A stretch of 43,380 nt of DNA from positions 1 through 43,380 of the forward strand of contig CAMEOT010000024.1 of assembly GCA_945929965.1 (NCBI GenBank), read 5' to 3'. Every line of letters starts with the position of its first letter. The first letter of the stretch is position 1. The translations under genes were made by a program, and so were the position numbers. This DNA is from an uncultured Lachnospiraceae bacterium. Its GTDB lineage: Bacteria > Bacillota > Clostridia > Lachnospirales > Lachnospiraceae. Below the pieces are notes generated by a model. The model searched no databases, had not been told where the DNA came from, and saw only the letters and a list, made by a program, of their open reading frames with translations. Shown here one piece after another: positions 27,876 through 35,754 of the stretch.

Positions 27876-29774
27876 ATGGAACTAAAGAAACAAGTAGATG
27901 TATGTGTAGTAGGTGCCGGTCACGCCGGATGCGAAGCGGCTTTAGCCTGTGCAAGGCTGGGACTTCAGACTGTTATATTTACTGTGAGCGTAGACAGTAT
28001 TGCTTTAATGCCCTGTAATCCTAATGTAGGAGGATCTTCTAAGGGACATCTGGTCAGAGAACTGGATGCTCTCGGAGGAGAGATGGGTAAAAATATTGAT
28101 AAGACCTTTATTCAGTCGAAAATGTTGAATGTGTCCAAGGGTCCTGCCGTACATTCTCTGCGTGCACAGGCGGATAAAGCGGAATATTCCAGAGCCATGC
28201 GTAAAGTGCTGGAGAATCAGGAAAATCTGCTGATCAAACAGGCAGAAGTCTGTGAACTTCTTTGGGAGGAAACAGAGGATCATAAAAAAAAGATCACAGG
28301 TGTCAAAACCTTTACTGGAGCCATCTATGAATGTAAGGCGGTAGTACTGTGCACAGGAACCTATCTGCGTGCGAGATGTCTGTGCGGTGAATCTATTACT
28401 TATACCGGACCTAATGGACTGCAGGCAGCAAATCATCTTACAGATTCCCTAAAAGCAATGGGCATTGAGATGCGTCGTTTCAAGACGGGAACTCCTGCCA
28501 GAATGGATAAGAGGTCTCTTGATTTTTCCAAAATGGAAGAACAGTTCGGAGATAAGAGAATAGTTCCTTTTTCCTTTTCCACAGATCCGGAGTCCATACA
28601 AAAGGAACAGGCTTCCTGCTGGCTGACCTATACCAATGAGAATACACATGAGATCATTCGTAATAATCTGGATCGTTCTCCTATTTATGCCGGTATTATT
28701 GAAGGAACAGGTCCCAGATATTGTCCTTCCATAGAGGATAAGGTGGTTAAGTTCGCTGAAAAAGAAAGACATCAGGTATTTATTGAGCCGGAGGGACTGC
28801 ACACGAATGAAATGTACGTTGGTGGTATGTCCTCATCTCTTCCTGAAGATGTACAACTAGCTATGTATCGTACTGTTCCGGGACTGGAACATTGCGAGAT
28901 CGTAAGAAATGCCTATGCTATTGAATATGACTGTATTAATGCAAAACAATTGAATCCTTCCCTGGAGTTCAAAAATGTAAGTGGACTGTTCAGTGGCGGA
29001 CAGTTTAACGGAAGCAGTGGATATGAAGAGGCAGCTTCCCAGGGACTGATTGCCGGTATCAATGCGGCAATGTCTGTTCTGCACAGAGATCCTCTGATCC
29101 TGGATCGTTCCGAAAGCTATATCGGAGTATTGATTGATGATCTGGTTACCAAAGATAACAGAGAACCTTATCGTATGATGACCTCCAGAGCGGAGTATCG
29201 CTTGTTACTTCGTCAGGATAATGCGGATCTGCGTCTTCGTAAGAAAGGCTATGAGATCGGTCTGATCTCACAGCAGGAGTATGACGCTCTGGTTGAAAAG
29301 GAAGAACTTATCGATCAGGAAATTCATAGACTGAAAAATACTTCAGTAGGTGCCAATAAAGAGATCCAGCATTTTCTGGAGGAGAGTGGCAGCTCTACTC
29401 TGAAAACGGCAGCTACTCTGGCAGAACTGATCTGCAGACCGGAGCTTGGGTATGCGGCACTGGCCCCTATTGATAAGGAACGGAAACCGCTTCCTCCCGA
29501 TGTAGTGGAACAGGTAGAAATTGAAATTAAATATGAAGGATATATTATACGACAGAAACGTCAGGTAGAACAGTATTGCAAGATGGAGAAAAAATTAATT
29601 CCGGAAAATCTGGATTACGATGAAGTTCCTTCCCTTCGACTGGAAGCCAGACAGAAACTGAAGGAATTCCGCCCAATTTCCGTAGGACAGGCATCACGTA
29701 TCTCCGGAGTATCTCCGGCAGATATTTCGGTATTGTTAGTATACCTGGAACATTATAATGCAAATAAATCATAG
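27876..29774 (+). CDS. mnmG: tRNA uridine 5-carboxymethylaminomethyl modification enzyme MnmG (GidA)
   Basis: FAD-dependent partner of MnmE in wobble-uridine modification. The Rossmann FAD motif [19 protein letters not shown] is at about residues 11-29. [45 protein letters not shown] and [20 protein letters not shown] are diagnostic. The C-terminal helical domain has [15 protein letters not shown] and [20 protein letters not shown]. The length of 632 residues is normal for the family. It stands in the standard order mnmE-mnmG-rsmG. Confidence 0.97.
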   Translation: MELKKQVDVCVVGAGHAGCEAALACARLGLQTVIFTVSVDSIALMPCNPNVGGSSKGHLVRELDALGGEMGKNIDKTFIQSKMLNVSKGPAVHSLRAQADKAEYSRAMRKVLENQENLLIKQAEVCELLWEETEDHKKKITGVKTFTGAIYECKAVVLCTGTYLRARCLCGESITYTGPNGLQAANHLTDSLKAMGIEMRRFKTGTPARMDKRSLDFSKMEEQFGDKRIVPFSFSTDPESIQKEQASCWLTYTNENTHEIIRNNLDRSPIYAGIIEGTGPRYCPSIEDKVVKFAEKERHQVFIEPEGLHTNEMYVGGMSSSLPEDVQLAMYRTVPGLEHCEIVRNAYAIEYDCINAKQLNPSLEFKNVSGLFSGGQFNGSSGYEEAASQGLIAGINAAMSVLHRDPLILDRSESYIGVLIDDLVTKDNREPYRMMTSRAEYRLLLRQDNADLRLRKKGYEIGLISQQEYDALVEKEELIDQEIHRLKNTSVGANKEIQHFLEESGSSTLKTAATLAELICRPELGYAALAPIDKERKPLPPDVVEQVEIEIKYEGYIIRQKRQVEQYCKMEKKLIPENLDYDEVPSLRLEARQKLKEFRPISVGQASRISGVSPADISVLLVYLEHYNANKS

Positions 29775-29798
29775 TAAATGTGAACTCCGGAGGAATGC

Positions 29799-30524
29799 AT
29801 GGAAGAATATAACACAGAACAATTTGAAAGAGACTGTAAGGCACTGGGCGTAACCTTAAGTGATGAACAGATCCGGCAATTTCTGAAATATTTTGAGATG
29901 TTGGTGGAGTGGAACGATGTAATGAACCTTACCGCAATTACCGAGTATGATGAAGTCATGAAGAAACATTTTGTGGATAGCATTTCTCTCTGCAAAGCTT
30001 ACGATGTGACGCAGAATAAAACAGTGATTGATGTCGGAACCGGAGCAGGATTCCCTGGGCTTGCTCTTAAGATTGCATTTCCAAATCTCCAGGTTACCTT
30101 ACTGGATTCACTGAATAAGAGAATCAATTTTTTAAATGAGGTGATCTCTGCTTTAGGACTTACCGGTGTAGAGACAATTCATGGTCGTGCGGAGGATTAT
30201 GCCAAACCGGGAAAATGCAGAGAAAAATATGATCTCTGTGTATCCAGGGCTGTGGCAAATCTTTCCACATTAGCAGAATATTGTCTTCCTTTTGTAAAGG
30301 TCGGAGGCAAATTTATCTCTTATAAATCTGAAAAAATAACAGAAGAGATGAATGCTGCACAGCATGCTGTGAAGATACTTGGAGGAAAAATGGACGGACA
30401 GGTAGAATTTACACTTCCCGATTCGGATATTTATCGTAATCTGTTTATTATTACAAAGGAAAAGTCAACACCTGCAAAATATCCCAGAAAAGCGGGATTG
30501 CCATCCAAAGAACCTTTGTCATAA
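29799..30524 (+). CDS. rsmG: 16S rRNA (guanine527-N7)-methyltransferase RsmG (GidB)
   Basis: SAM-dependent methyltransferase of the 530 loop of 16S rRNA; loss in other bacteria gives low-level streptomycin resistance. The SAM motif VIDVGTGAGFPGLALKI is at about residues 75-91. The N-terminus has the usual YFEMLVEWNDVMNLTAITEY. DLCVSRAVANLSTLAEYCLP and the end IYRNLFIITKEKSTPAKYPR with KAGLPSKEPLS are typical of Firmicutes RsmG. The length is 241 residues. It ends the mnmE-mnmG-rsmG unit; no strong terminator is seen after it. Confidence 0.96.
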   Translation: MEEYNTEQFERDCKALGVTLSDEQIRQFLKYFEMLVEWNDVMNLTAITEYDEVMKKHFVDSISLCKAYDVTQNKTVIDVGTGAGFPGLALKIAFPNLQVTLLDSLNKRINFLNEVISALGLTGVETIHGRAEDYAKPGKCREKYDLCVSRAVANLSTLAEYCLPFVKVGGKFISYKSEKITEEMNAAQHAVKILGGKMDGQVEFTLPDSDIYRNLFIITKEKSTPAKYPRKAGLPSKEPLS

Positions 30525-30586
30525 AATAAATAGAATACAATGGTGTTAAAATTGTGTTAAGATATTTCTTTTTTCAATAAGAGAGT

Positions 30587-30615
30587 TTTACATGACAATA
30601 TTATTCCTATATAAT
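30587..30615 (+). promoter_or_regulatory. Promoter at the left edge of the structured element
   Basis: TTTACA (30587-30592), a 17-base spacer, and a perfect TATAAT (30610-30615) form a near-consensus promoter. The predicted start falls within the first bases of the element at 30616. The promoter could serve an RNA made from the element, or the two-component genes starting at 30867 with a leader of about 245 bases. Confidence 0.7.
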
Positions 30616-30816
30616 GATGTCGGGGTCAAAAGCCCCCGACTTTGATGCCTGCGGATTGCTCCGTGCTACGCACTCCCACAATCCTACCCAATATTCGCAT
30701 ATCGTGGGATTATCATCCCACTTTTATGCTCATATCGGGGCGGGTCCTAAGGTCTTTCACCCACCTATAAGCAAGCTCATGTGGGCTTAGACGTTTTGAC
30801 CCTGGCATCATATAAT
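30609..30816. repeat. Structured 194-bp element with terminal inverted repeats and flanking 7-bp direct repeats
   Basis: The ends are inverted repeats: GATGTCGGGGTCAAAA at 30616-30631 matches the complement of TTTTGACCCTGGCATC at 30794-30809 at 14 of 16 positions. ATATAAT flanks both sides (30609-30615 and 30810-30816), as a target duplication would. The interior folds into several hairpins. GTCGGGG pairs with CCCCGAC (30619-30640), competing with the end-to-end pairing. GGATTG pairs with CAATCC around GTGC-tac-GCAC. GTGGGA pairs with TCCCAC near 30706-30722, and TAAGC with GCTTA near 30768-30790. It is GC-richer than its surroundings and has no convincing coding frame. It could be a miniature mobile element or a structured RNA; the sequence alone does not decide. 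The whole gap 30525-30866 holds only this element and the promoter. Confidence 0.7.
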
Positions 30817-30866
30817 CAAAGTAATGAAATATTTCAATACAGAACATATGTTCTATAAGGTGATAC

Positions 30867-31568
30867 ATGAACACTATTAAGAATGTACAACAGAATGAGT
30901 GTAGTTGCAATACAGAGAATGGTAAGAAAATGGTGGAGATGTTGGAGACGGAGAGAAAAAGAATTGTTTCCGAACTTCATGATACTTCATTGCAGAATAT
31001 TGCTCATTTTGTTCATATGATTGAACTGGCTTCTTTATATATTGATAAGGATCCTGCCAGAGCAAAGATGGAATTAAATTCTGTTAGTAAAGGATTGCAT
31101 AATGTCATTGAAGATATCAGAAGTACTATCTTTAATCTGCGTCCTATGACATTTGATGATCTGGGATTAAAGGCTTCCTTTGAAAGATTATTGGAATTTT
31201 TGAATACTAACAGAGACTACATAATGGATGTGGAAATCGATGATGTTTCATGTGAAACAGATGATTATTTCTGTATTACCTTATACCGTGTGGTTCAGGA
31301 ATGTCTGTTGAATATTAAAAAACATTCACAGGCTACCAATATATTATTCCATTGTAAAAAAACGGAGCAGCAATATGAAATTTTAATACAAGATAATGGT
31401 AAGGGATTTACCATGGAAGAAGCGGAAGATAAAGCAAACAGTCATTTTGGATTAGCACTGATCCACGAGGGTGTCGTTCTGCTAAACGGTACAATGCATA
31501 TCAGCTCTGTGATTGGTCAGGGAACTACGATAGATATTAAAATTCCTTTAGATTTACATTTTAGCTGA
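30867..31568 (+). CDS. Soluble NarL/DegS-type sensor histidine kinase
   Basis: Cytoplasmic histidine kinase of 233 residues with no membrane segment. The dimerisation and phosphoacceptor domain is of the HisKA_3 type, with H38 in ETERKRIVSELHDTSLQN. The ATPase domain shows an N box (VVQECLLNIKKHSQA), G1 (DNGKGF) and a G2-like HFGLALIHEGV. The N-terminus is only about 25 residues and includes a Cys-x-Cys pair (C12, C14 in NECSCN), a possible metal or redox site, which is speculative. AAGGTG lies four bases before the ATG. The DNA-binding regulator follows after 52 bases, making a DegS/DegU-like pair. The upstream gap holds the structured element and a promoter. Confidence 0.88.
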   Translation: MNTIKNVQQNECSCNTENGKKMVEMLETERKRIVSELHDTSLQNIAHFVHMIELASLYIDKDPARAKMELNSVSKGLHNVIEDIRSTIFNLRPMTFDDLGLKASFERLLEFLNTNRDYIMDVEIDDVSCETDDYFCITLYRVVQECLLNIKKHSQATNILFHCKKTEQQYEILIQDNGKGFTMEEAEDKANSHFGLALIHEGVVLLNGTMHISSVIGQGTTIDIKIPLDLHFS

Positions 31569-31620
31569 AAAAACGACAGCCAGTACAAAGCATAGTATAC
31601 ACAAGTAAGCGAGGATATAT

Positions 31621-32265
31621 ATGAGTATAAAAGTTATGTTAGCAGATGATCATGTTCTTATGAGAGAAGGAATCCGTCAGTTACTGGAATTTGACGGTAC
31701 AATCTCTGTGATTGCCGAAGCTAATAATGGTGTAGAATGTATGGAGCAGTTACTTGCGGTTCATCCTGATATACTGCTTCTGGATATTAACATGCCTGTT
31801 ATGAACGGAATAGAAGTGCTTCAAGAGATTAAGAAGAAAAACATCTCTGTTAAAGTATTGGTACTGACGGTACATAATGAAGTGGAATATCTTTTGAAGG
31901 CTGTGGACATTGGTGTAGATGGTTATATTATGAAAGATGCAGAATCTGCAGAACTGAAAAATGCCATTAATTGTATTATGCAGGGAGAAACTTATATTCA
32001 GCCCAGTCTGGTCCCGGCATTGAACAGCCGACTGGTATCCAGAGATATTGACAAAGAAAAAATCAACAGTCTGACGAAGAGAGAGTTGGAAGTACTTATT
32101 GAAGTTGCCAACGGATTGTTCAATAAGGAGATTGCAACATCTCTGAATATCAGTGAGAGAACAGTAAAAAATCATATATCTAATATCTTTAAGAAAATTG
32201 ATGTTTCCGATCGAACACAGGCAGCTGTGTTTGCAATCAAAAATGATCTGATTAAATTATATTAG
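31621..32265 (+). CDS. NarL/LuxR-type response regulator (DegU-like)
   Basis: Response regulator of 214 residues with a receiver domain and a LuxR-type helix-turn-helix. The phosphoacceptor is D55 in ILLLDINMPVMNGIEVL; DD at residues 9-10 and the Lys in GYIMKDAE complete the pocket. The effector domain reads NSLTKRELEVLIEVANGLFN, then KEIATSLNISERTVKNHISN and IFKKIDVSDRTQAAVFA, all typical of NarL-type regulators. It is the partner of the soluble kinase upstream. The target genes are unknown. The last 14 bases overlap the convergent YbaK-type gene. Confidence 0.92.
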   Translation: MSIKVMLADDHVLMREGIRQLLEFDGTISVIAEANNGVECMEQLLAVHPDILLLDINMPVMNGIEVLQEIKKKNISVKVLVLTVHNEVEYLLKAVDIGVDGYIMKDAESAELKNAINCIMQGETYIQPSLVPALNSRLVSRDIDKEKINSLTKRELEVLIEVANGLFNKEIATSLNISERTVKNHISNIFKKIDVSDRTQAAVFAIKNDLIKLY

Positions 32266-32737
32266 AGTCCTGCCACTCTTTGCAGACATCTACCCACTGC
32301 AGGAAGTTTGAGTATTTTTCTAATTCAGGGATTGTTAATTCAATTGCACTGTTAGAGCTTCCTGCAGCCGGAAATACAGTTTCAAATCTTTTCAAAGATT
32401 CGTCTAAGTATACTTTCACATTATCGTTAATTGCAAACGGACATACACCGCCAATGGAATGACCAACAATATTTTCTACTTCATCCCCCGGAATCATTTT
32501 TGCTTTTGTTCCAAAAAAGTGTTTGTATTTTGTATTATCGATTTTTGTATCCCCGGCAGTTACTATTAATATCGGCTGATCGCCAACTAAGAAGGATATT
32601 GTCTTGGCAATACGTTTTTCTTCACAGTGTAATGCTTCCGCTGCTAATTCTACGGTTGCACTGGACACTTCAAATTCCAAAATTTGATCATCCATCTGAT
32701 AGCTTTTGAAATATTCTCTTACATTATCAATAGCCAT
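32252..32737 (-). CDS. YbaK/EbsC-family aminoacyl-tRNA deacylase
   Basis: Member of the YbaK/ProXp superfamily, trans-editing enzymes that hydrolyse mischarged tRNAs (for example Cys-tRNA-Pro or Ala-tRNA-Pro). The 161 residues hold the single domain, with EEKRIAKTISFLVGDQPILI carrying the conserved Lys, and HSIGGVCPFAI with the Gly-Gly-x-x-Pro turn. The C-terminal AAGSSNSAIELTIPEL is typical. AGAGG lies upstream of the start on the minus strand. It converges with the DegU-like gene and overlaps its last 14 bases. The exact substrate cannot be assigned. Confidence 0.88.
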   Translation of the reverse strand: MAIDNVREYFKSYQMDDQILEFEVSSATVELAAEALHCEEKRIAKTISFLVGDQPILIVTAGDTKIDNTKYKHFFGTKAKMIPGDEVENIVGHSIGGVCPFAINDNVKVYLDESLKRFETVFPAAGSSNSAIELTIPELEKYSNFLQWVDVCKEWQDSNII

Positions 32738-32916
32738 TGTAATATACCTCTTTATTATATGTTTTTTGAATCTATCTTCAGTTTTAATATTTTCGAATAT
32801 TTGTACTGTTGCACATTTTATCTTAGCTTTTTTATCCTAGCATACATAGTAGAACAAAACAAGTTACATAAATATCCTTTTTAATTAATTAGTTCACTAG
32901 ATATAGGGGTTAATTA

Positions 32917-32946
32917 CATAGAATGTTTCACGTGAAACATTCTATG
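32917..32946. promoter_or_regulatory. parS: parS centromere site 1, inside a 30-bp perfect palindrome
   Basis: The core TGTTTCACGTGAAACA at 32924-32939 is an exact match to the Firmicutes parS consensus bound by ParB/Spo0J. The symmetry extends beyond it, giving a perfect 30-bp palindrome over 32917-32946 (CATAGAA at one end, TTCTATG at the other). It lies upstream of parA-parB and about 10 kb from oriC. The rest of the gap 32738-33215 holds the second site and degenerate half-sites. Confidence 0.97.
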
Positions 32947-32970
32947 AGTCTATAAGAAAATCATACTACA

Positions 32971-32992
32971 TAATGTTTCACGTGAAACATTA
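32971..32992. promoter_or_regulatory. parS: parS centromere site 2
   Basis: A second exact TGTTTCACGTGAAACA core lies at 32974-32989 within a 22-bp palindrome. The core centres of the two sites are 50 bp apart, about five helical turns, so bound ParB dimers would face the same side. Confidence 0.97.
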
Positions 32993-33018
32993 CTACCCAA
33001 GATATAGTGGCTAAATTT

Positions 33019-33049
33019 GTGAAACATTTTATGAAAGAAGTGTGAAACA
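33019..33049 (+). promoter_or_regulatory. Two degenerate parS half-sites
   Basis: GTGAAACA, exactly half of the parS core, occurs at 33019-33026 and 33042-33049 in the same orientation, 23 bases apart, without a matching left half. They could be decayed parS copies or weak ParB contacts near the promoter of the following genes. Confidence 0.55.
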
Positions 33050-33215
33050 TGATAGTTATGGAAAAAACAACAAATACATAGCCACAACATCTAGTATTCG
33101 CCTTATAAATACGTATAAAGTATCAATTTTTTGTAGCATTTTTACCTTGTAACATAGAAATGCTCATGCTATTATTATAAAGTGGTTTCACATTTACAGA
33201 ATGGAGGATTTCATA

Positions 33216-33467
33216 ATGTTAGAGTTCAAATATGATACACAATTATTAATTGAAGGTACCAATCTGGATGAAGATGAAATTAATGATTACATTACAGAAC
33301 ATTTCAAAGGTGATTGTCTGCTGGCAGTAGGAGATGAAGAGTTGATCAAGATTCATTTTCATACCAATGAGCCCTGGAAGGTTCTGGAGTATTGTGCTTC
33401 TCTCGGAGAAATCTATGATATTGTAGTAGAAGATATGGACAGACAGTCCAGAGGTTTGCACGGATAA
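33216..33467 (+). CDS. Small protein resembling the C-terminal domain of FakA/DegV-type proteins
   Basis: An 83-residue protein, MLEFKYDTQLLIEGTNLDED to RQSRGLHG. Its pattern resembles a domain of the DAK-like/FakA (YloV) protein family: GDCLLAVGDEELIKIHFHTN, then EPWKVLEYCASLGEIYDIVV and EDM. The His in HFHTN is at the conserved place in that family. It lacks the kinase domain and stands alone. The start is at 33216 because GGAGG lies eight bases upstream; an in-frame ATG at 33201 precedes that site. It lies between parS and parA, 15 bases before parA, so it is probably co-transcribed with the partition genes. Its function is unknown. Confidence 0.75.
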   Translation: MLEFKYDTQLLIEGTNLDEDEINDYITEHFKGDCLLAVGDEELIKIHFHTNEPWKVLEYCASLGEIYDIVVEDMDRQSRGLHG

Positions 33468-33482
33468 AATAATAAGAAAGAC

Positions 33483-34259
33483 ATGGTGAAAAAAAGAATG
33501 GGTAGAATTATTGCAATAGCAAACCAGAAGGGTGGCGTAGGTAAGACAACTACGTCCATTAATTTGTCTGCATCTCTGGCTGTAAAAGGTAAAAAGGTAT
33601 TAGTAATCGATACAGATCCTCAGGGAAATACTACCAGTGGATTTGGTATTGAAAAAAATGAATTGGAAAATACAATTTATGAATTGATCCTGGGAGAGTG
33701 CTCCATCAGAGATTGTATTATTTCAGATATTATCAAGAATGTATCGGTAGTTCCTTCCAATGTAAATCTGGCAGCGGCTGAGATCGAACTGATCGGAGTA
33801 GATAAGAAGGAATTTATATTAAAGAACGAAGTGGATTACGTTAAGGACGATTATGATTTTATTATCATTGACTGTCCTCCTTCTCTGAATATGTTGACAA
33901 TCAATTCCATGACTACCGCAGACAGTGTGCTGGTTCCCATCCAGTGTGAATATTATGCGCTGGAAGGATTGAGTCAGTTGATCCATACCATTAATTTGGT
34001 AAAAGAGAGATTGAATCCGGATCTTAGTATTGATGGTGTTGTTTTCACTATGTATGATTCCCGTACCAATCTGTCTATGCAGGTGGTAGAAAATGTTAAA
34101 CAAAATCTGAATCAAAAGGTGTATAATACATTAATTCCCCGAAATATCAGATTAGCAGAAGCTCCCAGTTATGGCATGCCCATTAATATGTATGATCCAA
34201 AATCCGCTGGAGCGGAAGCTTACATGCAACTTGCAGAAGAAGTAATTAAGAACAAGTAA
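33483..34259 (+). CDS. parA: Chromosome partitioning ATPase ParA (Soj)
   Basis: Walker-type ATPase that cycles on DNA and acts with ParB-parS in origin segregation; in Bacillus Soj also controls DnaA. The deviant Walker A motif KGGVGKTTTSINLSASLA carries both signature lysines. FIIIDCPPSLNMLTINSM is Walker B, and VLVPIQCEYYALEGLSQL is diagnostic. The length is 258 residues from 33483. A start at 33498 (MGRIIAIANQ) matches homologues better, with GGTGA at a usable distance. parB follows after 22 bases. Confidence 0.95.
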   Translation: MVKKRMGRIIAIANQKGGVGKTTTSINLSASLAVKGKKVLVIDTDPQGNTTSGFGIEKNELENTIYELILGECSIRDCIISDIIKNVSVVPSNVNLAAAEIELIGVDKKEFILKNEVDYVKDDYDFIIIDCPPSLNMLTINSMTTADSVLVPIQCEYYALEGLSQLIHTINLVKERLNPDLSIDGVVFTMYDSRTNLSMQVVENVKQNLNQKVYNTLIPRNIRLAEAPSYGMPINMYDPKSAGAEAYMQLAEEVIKNK

Positions 34260-34281
34260 GAAAGTATAGGAGAAGAACGGT

Positions 34282-35178
34282 ATGGCAGCGAGAGGATTGG
34301 GAAAAGGTCTGGATTCTCTGATACCTAATGCATTAGGGGAGACAAAGACAAAAAAAGAAACAACAGCAAAATCAAAGACAGAGACAATAGAGGGAAAAGA
34401 ACCGCAGACCCTTGTGAAGATCACAAAGGTAGAGCCTAACAGAGAACAGCCTCGTAAAAATTTTGATGAGGATGCTCTGCAGGAGCTGGCAGATTCTATT
34501 AAGCAGTTTGGTCTATTACAGCCTATTTTGGTACAGGACCGCAAAGATTATTATGAAATCATTGCCGGTGAGAGAAGATGGCGTGCAGCAAAGCTGGCAG
34601 GTCTGAAGGAAGTTCCGGTTATCATCCGTAATTATACGGAGCAGGAGATCGTGGAAATTTCCCTGATTGAGAATATCCAGCGCGAAGATCTGAATCCGAT
34701 TGAAGAAGCACAGGCATATAAGAGACTCTTAACAGAGTTTCATCTGAAGCAGGATGAAGTAGCAGAGAGAGTATCTAAGAGCCGTGCAGCGGTTACCAAC
34801 TCTATTCGACTTCTGAAACTGAACGAAGAAGTACAGCGCATGGTGGTAGATGAGATGATCAGTACCGGACATGCGAGAGCATTACTGGCTTTGGAAAATC
34901 CGGAAGAACAGTATAATCTGGCACAGCGTATTTTTGATGAAAAGCTGAGCGTACGTGATGTAGAGAAACTGGTAAAGAATTTACATAAACCTGCAAAGCC
35001 CAAAAAAGTAGATGATAAAACCATGCAGGTGATCTACCAGGATATTGAAGAAAAACTGAAACAAAAGCTTGGCAGAAAAGTAATCGTTACATCTAAGGGA
35101 GAAGGATCCGGTAAGATCGAAATTGAATTTTATAATCATGAAGATTTGGACAGACTCCTGGATGTACTGAATAAATAA
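34282..35178 (+). CDS. parB: Chromosome partitioning protein ParB (Spo0J)
   Basis: CTP-dependent DNA clamp that loads at parS and spreads. The N-terminal domain has the CTP/arginine motifs EPNREQPRKNFDE and IAGERRWRAAKLAGL. A helix-turn-helix region follows (LKQDEVAERVSKSRAAVTNS). The C-terminal dimerisation segment is around KTMQVIYQDIEEKLKQKLGR. The length of 298 residues is typical. Its expected targets, two perfect parS sites, lie 1.3 kb upstream. It is distinct from the mobile-element ParB-like gene at 40495. Confidence 0.96.
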   Translation: MAARGLGKGLDSLIPNALGETKTKKETTAKSKTETIEGKEPQTLVKITKVEPNREQPRKNFDEDALQELADSIKQFGLLQPILVQDRKDYYEIIAGERRWRAAKLAGLKEVPVIIRNYTEQEIVEISLIENIQREDLNPIEEAQAYKRLLTEFHLKQDEVAERVSKSRAAVTNSIRLLKLNEEVQRMVVDEMISTGHARALLALENPEEQYNLAQRIFDEKLSVRDVEKLVKNLHKPAKPKKVDDKTMQVIYQDIEEKLKQKLGRKVIVTSKGEGSGKIEIEFYNHEDLDRLLDVLNK

Positions 35179-35217
35179 GAGAGACAAGTAGAGAGAAAAG
35201 ATACAAAGGAGAGTATT

Positions 35218-35739
35218 ATGACAGATAGTACTTTTTTAAATCAGATCGGTCTGGGTGGATTTGACTTAGGATACCTTTTAATCGGAATGGCAGTGGCAGT
35301 TCTGCTGTTACTCATTTTTCTGATTCTGTTGATCGTGCAGATCCGGAAGACGAGTAAATTAAAAAAGAGACTGGATAAATTTCTCACCGGTAAAGACGGT
35401 ACCAGTCTGGAACAGGATATTGCAGGCCTATATGAGGACAATAAATTCCTCAAGGCAAATACAGAGAAAAATAAAAAGGATATTCGTACTTTATATAAGA
35501 ATATGGAATCCGCTTATCAGAAAATGGGTCTGGTAAAATACGATGCATTTAATCAGATGGGAGGACAGCTGAGTTTTTCTCTGGCACTGCTGGATGAAAA
35601 TAATAATGGATTTATTATTAATTCCGTTCATAGTTCTGAGGGTTGTTATTCTTACACTAAGGAGATCAAACTCGGACAGTGTGCGATCGATCTGGGAGCT
35701 GAGGAGGCAGAAGCACTTTCCATAGCAATGGGGGAATAA
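35218..35739 (+). CDS. DUF4446 family membrane protein
   Basis: A 173-residue protein with one N-terminal membrane helix (LLIGMAVAVLLLLIFLILLI, about residues 20-40) and a basic then acidic coiled-coil region. A compact C-terminal domain follows, with KYDAFNQMGGQLSFSLALLD and then SVHSSEGCYSYTKEI. This matches the DUF4446 family, commonly found right after parB in Clostridia. The function is not known. It lies 39 bases after parB and 15 bases before the HD-GYP gene. Confidence 0.85.
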   Translation: MTDSTFLNQIGLGGFDLGYLLIGMAVAVLLLLIFLILLIVQIRKTSKLKKRLDKFLTGKDGTSLEQDIAGLYEDNKFLKANTEKNKKDIRTLYKNMESAYQKMGLVKYDAFNQMGGQLSFSLALLDENNNGFIINSVHSSEGCYSYTKEIKLGQCAIDLGAEEAEALSIAMGE

Positions 35740-35754
35740 AAGAGGAAGCAGCAT

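Noticed and set aside
30867..31065. Inhibitor of a coupled kinase, or an Fe-S sensor based on C12 and C14
   Set aside because: Only two cysteines are present and no sensor domain surrounds them. The idea is too weak to list as a finding.
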